From contig JABANN010000204.1 in assembly GCA_013115125.1 (NCBI GenBank), positions 1 through 53,272 on the forward strand: a stretch of 53,272 nucleotides of DNA, given 5' to 3'. Below are positions 47,384 through 53,272 of this stretch, piece after piece; the first letter of the stretch is position 1, and each line of letters opens with the position of its first letter. A model generated the notes under the pieces. That model was not told the origin of the DNA and searched no databases. It saw only the letters and a list, made by a program, of their open reading frames with translations. The DNA comes from Perkinsus olseni (lineage: Eukaryota > Perkinsozoa > Perkinsida). The translations under genes and the position numbers were made by a program.

Positions 47384-47878
47384 CGCAACTAGCCTAGTTA
47401 AACTAGGGAAGAATGAAACTACTGAGATGAGGCAGTACTGATGATTTCACAGGCGTCGGGAAAAGTTCTTCTGAGCGGCACCGTCATTCCCGTCTCGGGC
47501 GCAGCGCAAGTGGCTCGCCCCTGGTTAGCGGGAAGGAAGCGATTTCATCACGGCAGACGAAATGGATGAACCGCGGTTGCATCGCACAAAGTTTCTGACC
47601 GAAACAATTTTTGACAATAACGATCAAGAACGTCCAAGTGTCTGATCACCCGATCTGGAGGTCCACTGACACCAGGAGCATCAGCAGGTAGGCGCAATAT
47701 TTTTCAAGGCATACCTGCTCCTAGTCAAGCAGGAATTTATCCACAATACCTAAGAGTTGCTTAACGTGATAATTTGCAGCAAACGTTGACGCGGGCAACA
47801 TGATTAACACCTAACAAAGTATCAGCGTGGATTGATGAATGGCGGATTGAATCAACATTTTGGCGGGGATGTCCTTGT

Positions 47879-48201
47879 CCCAGTTTCGAGTCGTACGGCG
47901 TCATTTCGTACATCCCTCGAAAATTTTTTAGGCAAGTCGCGAAGCTGCTCCGCGACTTGCCTAAAAAATTTTCGCGCCGGCTACGCCGCCGCCGCCCTTA
48001 GTACCACTCTGCTTCCTCCCTGGTAAGAGAGTCCCTGGCAGGGACTCCCTGCACATAGAACCGACCCTGCGGTCTTCCGATCGAGAGTCCGCAACCTCAA
48101 CTACCATACCACACACAAATTTTTTCCTCACAGAGTGGCGCGGACTTGCCTAAAAAATATCGCAGAGTGTACGAAATGACGGTGTACGACTTGAAACTGG
48201 G
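47879..48201. mobile_element. Inverted-repeat element, 323 bp, probably non-autonomous
   Basis: Outer arms of about 63 nt (47879-47941 and 48139-48201) are imperfect reverse complements beginning CCCAGTTTC and sharing GTCATTTCGTACA and TTTTTTAGGCAAGT. Nested next to the left arm, 47918-47941 and 47951-47974 form a perfect 24-bp stem (CGAAAATTTTTTAGGCAAGT... ) with a 9-nt loop. A GAGTCCCTGGCAGGGACTC palindrome lies near 48028-48046. No ORF and no clear target duplication. It may be a MITE or a rearranged foldback. Confidence 0.65.
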
Positions 48202-48458
48202 GTTGTGTACGAAATGAGAGTGTATGAAATGCCAGTATACGAGTTGAAAGTGTACGACTATTATGTGTATGGGTGTTATATGTACGGGTATTACGTATAC
48301 GAGCATCATGTAGACGAGTTTTATATGTACGAATCTCTTGTGTATGAGTATTTTGTGTATGACTCTCCGGTGTACGAGCATCTCGTGTACGATTAGAAAA
48401 TGTATGAGTATTGGAGGCCAGAGTCGAAAATGTACGACTCTTTGGTGTACGAAACGTG
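48181..48458. repeat. Degenerate 15-bp tandem repeat (VYExx when read in one frame)
   Basis: The consensus unit is roughly GTGTACGAGYATYTT, repeated about 17 times. Over 48205-48396 the + frame reads Val-Tyr-Glu/Asp plus two variable residues (VYEMP, VYELK, VYDYY...). The wobble and last two positions vary most. No start or splice context ties it to a gene. It overlaps the right arm of the inverted-repeat element and ends about 30 bp before the LTR. Confidence 0.8.
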
Positions 48459-48482
48459 AACATCCCGTGTGGTTATCTCTCC

Positions 48483-48487
48483 GTGGC
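48483..48487. repeat. Target site duplication, left copy (GTGGC)
   Basis: GTGGC immediately precedes the 5' LTR and is repeated at 52997-53001 immediately after the 3' LTR. Confidence 0.85.
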
Positions 48488-48618
48488 TGTGATGGTCAGC
48501 ACAATTTCTGTCTCCCATTGATCTTGCTCCGTTCTATCGATTAGCTATGGTATCGTTCTCTGTTGTCTTACGTGTTCTATCTCCACCAACATAGGAGTGT
48601 TGTGTCTAGAGTATTACA
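48488..48618 (+). repeat. 5' LTR, 131 bp
   Basis: Begins TGTGATGGTC and ends GAGTATTACA, the TG...CA ends typical of LTRs. Matches 52866-52996 base for base as I read it. Confidence 0.92.
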
Positions 48619-48620
48619 CG

Positions 48621-48633
48621 TGGTGCCCAGACC
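48621..48633 (+). promoter_or_regulatory. Likely primer binding site
   Basis: TGGTGCCCAGACC lies two bases after the 5' LTR and starts with TGG, complementary to a tRNA CCA end. The tRNA species is not identified. Confidence 0.6.
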
Positions 48634-48636
48634 ATC

Positions 48637-49638
48637 ATGGATAAAGACCAAGCTGATAAGGAAATTGAAGAGACGGAAGGTGACTCGAGGAAGTCGCCGA
48701 GGGAGACTTCCGAGCAGGAAGAGTTAGAGATAGATGGCCAGGAGCTACAAGGAGCAAAGTTCGAAGCTCGAGCACGATTACTTCGACTTCAGTTCAAGGA
48801 ACTCTTAGAGTTCATGGGCTTGTGTCTCACTGATAAGGCATGGGACACTTACAATCGCAGATTGATGCACAATCCTCAAGAGCCTCCCGAGAAGATATAT
48901 TATGGTATCGTTACTGAGTTAACGAAACAGTATAGTGAAAGCCCGAAACATGCCTTTAGTACTCTCTGTAAGATGAGGTACAAGAAAGATATATTCCGTC
49001 ATTCAACGGAGATATATAGACTGACAAAATTGGCATTCCCAAACATGGCTGCAGACGCTCGAGACCAGGTCTGCGTGCATGTGTTTTGGAAAAGTTTGCC
49101 ACAGTCTAAATTAGTGGAAGGTTATTTTAATACGTTCACTAAGATGGAGAAACAAACGCTATCAGAAGCGGTGACGCTGGTCGGTGATAGTCTCGACAGC
49201 TCGGATGATGAGCACGAGAAGACGGAGGACGAGAACGATGACAAGAAGGAAACAGTAGTAACGGCTACGGCTTACTGGCCCTATTCCAATAGAGGAAAAG
49301 GAAAGGGCAAAGGCAAAGGCAAAGGATGGTATTATACCTATAATTACGGTAAAGGGTATGGCCCAAGGAAGGGCTACGGTTACTCCAAGGGCAAGGCCAA
49401 AGGAGGAAAAGGTAAAGGCAAGTATAAGCGACCAGCATCACAAGAAGACGGGGATGACGACGAACAGAATAAAAGAATGAAGGTAATAACGCCACAGCAG
49501 TGGTTCGACGATTGTTGTATTGGTCATCCCTCGAAGTTCGTTGAAGTAGGTGACAGCCAAGAGCGAGTAGTGGGCCACTACTCGCTCTTGGCTGTCACCT
49601 TCTATGCCACTGCTAGTGGCAGTACTAGATACCGGTAG
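48637..49638 (+). CDS. gag: Gag-like protein of the LTR element, 333 aa
   Basis: Structural protein of the element. The acidic N-terminus (EETEGDSRKSPRETSEQEEL) is followed by a helical, capsid-like middle (residues about 45-190) and a strongly basic Gly/Lys/Tyr-rich tract (KGKGKGKGKGW, GYGYSKGKAKGGKGKG) at about residues 218-270, presumably the nucleic-acid-binding part. No CCHC zinc knuckle is seen; the basic tract seems to replace it. The end overlaps the pol frame by 35 nt in a different frame; relatives in this family usually express pol by programmed frameshifting. Confidence 0.8.
   Translation: MDKDQADKEIEETEGDSRKSPRETSEQEELEIDGQELQGAKFEARARLLRLQFKELLEFMGLCLTDKAWDTYNRRLMHNPQEPPEKIYYGIVTELTKQYSESPKHAFSTLCKMRYKKDIFRHSTEIYRLTKLAFPNMAADARDQVCVHVFWKSLPQSKLVEGYFNTFTKMEKQTLSEAVTLVGDSLDSSDDEHEKTEDENDDKKETVVTATAYWPYSNRGKGKGKGKGKGWYYTYNYGKGYGPRKGYGYSKGKAKGGKGKGKYKRPASQEDGDDDEQNKRMKVITPQQWFDDCCIGHPSKFVEVGDSQERVVGHYSLLAVTFYATASGSTRYR
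49549..49599. repeat. Perfect 25-bp inverted repeat just before the gag-pol overlap
   Basis: 49549-49573 and 49575-49599 are exact reverse complements around a single G, giving a very stable RNA hairpin with its top bases as the loop, ending 5 nt before the first pol ATG. Confidence 0.92.
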
Positions 49639-52600
49639 CTCCAAGACCTTAATGTCGAGAAGAGTGGTAGATATGATGAAGACAAGTCATAGGTATTCAG
49701 TAGAAAATGATGATATCATCATTGGTATTGCTGGTAAAGTTGATATTCTCTGTTACGTTGACGTAGTCGTGAATCACCTTGTTGAGTTGCAGTGCCCAGT
49801 AGTTAATACCGATAAGGGTATAATCCAAATGAACGGGGCAGAAGTAGACATATTATTTGGAATGGATTACTGTAATGACTTTGAGTTGGTTAATTATATG
49901 AACACAAATAAGGTTGTAAAACCTGATGAGACTCGTATAATGAGTGCTCAATACACAAGCGGAGAACACAAAGAGAACCAAGGTGTAACGAACAGAACTA
50001 AGGACGTAACAATCAGGGCTAGCGATTTTGAGGCCACTCGTAAGAATGGTAAATGGATAATAGCATGGAAATGGATAAATAAACCTGAAGAGAAACAGAT
50101 AAGGCCTGCATTCTATGATGGTCAGATTGAATCACTAACAACGCAACAGAGAGATCTATTTCGAAAGGAGATAAACTTATGGATTGAAAAGCGTTACATA
50201 CGACCATGCACTGAAGAATATGCTCAAGCAACATACACTATTATGCCCCAGATACAAATGCATAAAGAAAGCACACCTGTAAGACCAGTACTCAATCTGA
50301 AACCGTTGAATATCGAAATAAAGAGTATGCCAAACGAGCAATCGGACCCACTCGCCTGTGGTAATCCATTACGAAGATGGAGATGCAAATATGGATCAGA
50401 AACATTGTTAATAGACATTAAAAAGGCGTACTTACAGGTATCAGTTGATAAGGAACTCCAACCCTATTTGTGCTTACGAATACCATACCTTGACCATGAA
50501 TATTGGGCGATGGATTCAATGCCCTTCGGCTTGAATATAGCGCCAAAATGCTTAACTACAATAATACAGTATTGTTTGAAAGAAGATAAGATACAAGATC
50601 TCGTAGAATTCTATGTCGACGATGGAGCGGTTGAGAAGCAATATTATCCGATAGTAAAGAAATGCTTGGAGAAGAACGACTTCACATTAAAAGAACCAGA
50701 GAAATTATATCGAGCGAGAGTACTCGGAATACAAATGAGGAAAGATAAATTAGGATACTGGGCGAGAAAAGGAGGAACTCCGCAGTTGCAGAGAGTGAAT
50801 GAAAACACGGTTACACGAACTCAGATTGGATCATGGGTAGGCAAATTAGTAGCCCATTATCCTATAGCAAAATGGTTGCGAAGCGCATGTGCTATGCTCA
50901 CGAGATTAGCTTCAATAGACACGGACGAGAAGGATCAAGTAGTATCAAAAAAGATAGTTGCAATATGTGATAAATTAGAAAACGATATACTAGTCAAAGG
51001 TGATCCAGTGGAAGGACAATGGAAATTGAATGTTAAAGAACAGTGGACACTATATGTAGATGCGAGTCGGGTAGCATATGGTGCCTGTCTATATGTAGGT
51101 CAAATACGAGCGGAGGATGGATCGTGGATCCGACCACGAAACGACCATAGGCACATAAATATTGCCGAATTGGATAGTGTATTAAAAGGACTTACACTAG
51201 TGATGCAATATAGAAAAGTAAATAAAATAAAAGGAACGCAACACATCAATTTAAAAACGGACAATAAGAGTGTAGCTGCGTGGTTGAGCCGAAAAAAGTC
51301 GAGTCACTGGATACCGGTTAAAGGTATATGCAGGAGTGCAGTAGAGTCTCGTCTACAGTATTACGAGGATACACTTCAGTATAACGATCTTGAAGTTGAT
51401 GTACAGTGGATAGCATCATATGATAACTTGGCCGATGAACTGTCGAGAGTCCCACAGTATATGATAGGAAAGGATGATAACCAGGTGGCAAGTGCATCTA
51501 GTCAGCTGTTTAGCACTAGCATGGATGATAAAGAAAATCAAGTGGCGGTAACTGTAGAACAGGTCAAGTCTCCAGATCCGAGTAATCCGGACGAGCCAGT
51601 AGATCAACGCAACTGGATAAGTAGATTACAGAGAAAAGATGGTAAAGTAGTGGTGCCAGAAGAAGATGTAATAAGATTCATGACTACAGTCCATGATCAT
51701 GAAGGCGCGTCAGCCTTGTATAACCGTCTACGATCATGGACCAATATCCCACATCTTAAAAAGCGTTGTAGAGAGGCGGTGAGCAATTGCGATGCTTGCC
51801 AGCGAGGGAAAACTTTTCCCGGAGATCGTCAGGCTTGGCATAATACACAAGGATATGCAAAATGCGAAGTGCCTTTTGCTAAGGTCTATACGGATGTAGT
51901 AGGACCTTATCAGACCAAGAATAGCGAGTCGTCAATGTTCGCCATCACCATAGTTGACGGAGCATCAGGATACGCTTTAACTCGGAGTACTAAGCATAGT
52001 CCGACCAGCCAGGATGTTGTAGAGCTTTTCCAACACTTGACTGAGGTGTATGGTACGTCACCGTTGGTCGTCCACACTGATAACGGATCAATCTTCGTCT
52101 CCGAGAGGTTCTCCAAGTACTTGAGGACCATCTTGGCAGTACAAGAGCGATCAGCCGTACATGCTAGTTGGTCCAATGGTAAGGTCGAGCGCCTTCATAG
52201 GGATATCAACGCATATATAAGATGTAGAAGTAATAAACATACACTTAACTACAAGGAATTCTCGTTGCTAATTAAAAAAGCCACCACTAAACACAACGTC
52301 ACTCCTCAGAGGGATGGTAAATGCCCGCATGATAAGATTTTCCGGTTCAACGCAGTGAGTGAACCGTATATGCCGATAGAATTCAGAGAAGGATACGATG
52401 AATTATTTAGTGATGTAGTTGATCCATCACAGTTAACAGAAACACTTAAAAAAGGAACAAAAGTACTCTGTCGTAAGCATGTGTTGGGACCGAAACACCA
52501 ACCAGTCTGGGAAGATGGACGCATTCTTCGCAGAGTAGCTTCAAATATGTATGAAGTAGCCGTTCCAGATCAAAAAGGCGAGTTGTATGCTCGAGTAGAA

Positions 52601-52870
52601 CATACAAGGAATCTGAAAAGGTTACCAAGTCAACACAATACGGGAGATGATTCAGAAAGCTTACGAAATGCCAAAGATCAGGCTATAGCGCCGGCTTCTT
52701 CAAAAAGTGAAACGGTTTCTAGGAATGCGCAAGAAGTCCAAGATTTCAAGAATGCAGATCATGCACAACAAGTCGAAGATGATACTCCGGCTCGAAGGCC
52801 CCTGAACGGGTTTGAACGTCGAAGATCAGCAAGACTACAAGCCTTGCAGAAGAAGAAGGGGGGCATGTGA
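49604..52870 (+). CDS. pol: Pol polyprotein of the LTR element (PR-RT-RH-IN), 1088 aa
   Basis: Aspartic protease with DTGSS near residue 9; reverse transcriptase with VRPVLNLKPLN, SMPFGLNIAPK and the catalytic YVDD near residue 337; RNase H with LYVDASRVAYGA, AELDSVLKGL and LKTDNKSVAAW supplying the acidic residues; an HHCC integrase zinc region with CDACQRGK near residue 735; the integrase core with YTDVVGPY, HTDNGSIF and SNGKVERLHRD (D, D, E); and a C-terminal GPY/F-like tail (GTKVLCRKHVLGPKHQPVW). The stop lies a few bases inside the 3' LTR. This order defines the Ty3/gypsy type. Confidence 0.92.
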   Translation: MPLLVAVLDTGSSKTLMSRRVVDMMKTSHRYSVENDDIIIGIAGKVDILCYVDVVVNHLVELQCPVVNTDKGIIQMNGAEVDILFGMDYCNDFELVNYMNTNKVVKPDETRIMSAQYTSGEHKENQGVTNRTKDVTIRASDFEATRKNGKWIIAWKWINKPEEKQIRPAFYDGQIESLTTQQRDLFRKEINLWIEKRYIRPCTEEYAQATYTIMPQIQMHKESTPVRPVLNLKPLNIEIKSMPNEQSDPLACGNPLRRWRCKYGSETLLIDIKKAYLQVSVDKELQPYLCLRIPYLDHEYWAMDSMPFGLNIAPKCLTTIIQYCLKEDKIQDLVEFYVDDGAVEKQYYPIVKKCLEKNDFTLKEPEKLYRARVLGIQMRKDKLGYWARKGGTPQLQRVNENTVTRTQIGSWVGKLVAHYPIAKWLRSACAMLTRLASIDTDEKDQVVSKKIVAICDKLENDILVKGDPVEGQWKLNVKEQWTLYVDASRVAYGACLYVGQIRAEDGSWIRPRNDHRHINIAELDSVLKGLTLVMQYRKVNKIKGTQHINLKTDNKSVAAWLSRKKSSHWIPVKGICRSAVESRLQYYEDTLQYNDLEVDVQWIASYDNLADELSRVPQYMIGKDDNQVASASSQLFSTSMDDKENQVAVTVEQVKSPDPSNPDEPVDQRNWISRLQRKDGKVVVPEEDVIRFMTTVHDHEGASALYNRLRSWTNIPHLKKRCREAVSNCDACQRGKTFPGDRQAWHNTQGYAKCEVPFAKVYTDVVGPYQTKNSESSMFAITIVDGASGYALTRSTKHSPTSQDVVELFQHLTEVYGTSPLVVHTDNGSIFVSERFSKYLRTILAVQERSAVHASWSNGKVERLHRDINAYIRCRSNKHTLNYKEFSLLIKKATTKHNVTPQRDGKCPHDKIFRFNAVSEPYMPIEFREGYDELFSDVVDPSQLTETLKKGTKVLCRKHVLGPKHQPVWEDGRILRRVASNMYEVAVPDQKGELYARVEHTRNLKRLPSQHNTGDDSESLRNAKDQAIAPASSKSETVSRNAQEVQDFKNADHAQQVEDDTPARRPLNGFERRRSARLQALQKKKGGM
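52846..52865 (+). promoter_or_regulatory. Polypurine tract of the LTR element
   Basis: A run AGAAGAAGAAGGGGGG ends two or three bases before the 3' LTR, the expected place for plus-strand priming; it also encodes the last residues of pol. Confidence 0.75.
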
Positions 52871-52996
52871 TGGTCAGCACAATTTCTGTCTCCCATTGAT
52901 CTTGCTCCGTTCTATCGATTAGCTATGGTATCGTTCTCTGTTGTCTTACGTGTTCTATCTCCACCAACATAGGAGTGTTGTGTCTAGAGTATTACA
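52866..52996 (+). repeat. 3' LTR, 131 bp
   Basis: Reads the same as 48488-48618; followed by GTGGC at 52997-53001. Confidence 0.92.
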
Positions 52997-53272
52997 GTGG
53001 CCCAGGATGCCAACAGGCCCAATTTGTCTACAGTACCCGCCATCTAAAGACATGTAAACTTTCAACGGGGCTCACGCATTCAGTTTTTAGAGTTAGGGAA
53101 TGAAATTTTGCATATATACACTTTCAGCTATGGTGAGTGGCTTAGGGGAGTGAACATGACCGTTTCATGAAAAAACGGGCGAGCGAATTTTTTGGTCACC
53201 TACTCGTGATGCCTTGCGACGAAAACGACAAACTGAGCCGTATCTTGCGCCTATATGAGAGACAGACACAAT
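52997..53272. other. Right edge of the window, no gene seen
   Basis: Begins with the right copy of the GTGGC target duplication. The remaining 270 bp show no ORF or repeat that I can support. Confidence 0.6.

Larger units (their letters stand above)
47384..48487. other. Repeat-rich intergenic region before the LTR element
   Basis: About 1.1 kb without a gene. It contains a 323-bp inverted-repeat element (47879-48201) and a 15-bp tandem repeat (48181-48458), both listed separately. The first 490 bp show nothing recognisable. Confidence 0.6.
48488..52996 (+). mobile_element. Ty3/gypsy-type LTR retroelement, looks whole, very young
   Basis: 4509 bp between two 131-bp LTRs that read as identical, flanked by a GTGGC 5-bp target duplication (48483-48487 and 52997-53001). 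The order gag, protease, reverse transcriptase, RNase H, integrase places it in the Ty3/gypsy group rather than Ty1/copia. No break is seen in either coding region. Identical LTRs and an intact target duplication point to a very recent insertion. The LTRs are short for the group. Confidence 0.93.

Overview
The window is nuclear DNA of an intron-rich unicellular eukaryote. Housekeeping proteins are split into many short exons by GT-AG introns, often only 28-60 nt long, and TAA, TAG and TGA all act as stops. The gene set, the lineage-specific signal-peptide proteins and the compact layout suggest an alveolate of the Perkinsus/dinozoan kind. That placement is from memory and general appearance, not from a search.

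Layout, left to right. 0-10 kb holds three well-resolved + strand genes: adenosine kinase, a membrane-anchored monoacylglycerol-lipase-like hydrolase, and a quinone-reductase-type MDR oxidoreductase with a charged C-terminal tail. 10-20.5 kb is harder: two unrecognised + strand multi-exon genes, one doubtful + strand secreted gene, and one clear - strand secreted gene. 21-23.7 kb is a small coiled-coil protein gene. 24-37.5 kb is one long gene for a BIG/Sec7-family Arf GEF (DCB, HUS, Sec7, HDS regions). 37.7-43.6 kb is a sideroflexin gene; its 3.3 kb third intron contains a whole serine carboxypeptidase gene on the opposite strand. 44.0-45.3 kb is NAA10 (NatA catalytic subunit). 46.1-47.4 kb is a - strand secreted/membrane protein. 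47.9-48.5 kb is an inverted-repeat element and a 15-bp tandem repeat. 48.49-53.0 kb is a whole-looking, very young Ty3/gypsy-type LTR element with 131-bp LTRs that read as identical and a 5-bp target duplication.

The most unusual content is in the introns. Several carry antisense tRNA-like sequence, in one case running across the splice acceptor into the exon. At least eight share a TATCTTAGGTTGA-type motif, usually close to the 3' splice site. Two pairs of introns inside the MDR gene resemble each other, and many introns hold hairpin or foldback sequence. Together this looks like intron birth or intron colonisation by small repeated elements (introner-like), with some derived from tRNA. This is inference; the repeated sequences themselves are seen directly.

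Exon chains for adenosine kinase, the lipase, the MDR enzyme, the coiled-coil protein, sideroflexin and NAA10 were joined by hand and keep frame and splice phase throughout. For the Sec7 gene, the carboxypeptidase and the unrecognised genes some junctions or ends remain open, as stated in each entry.
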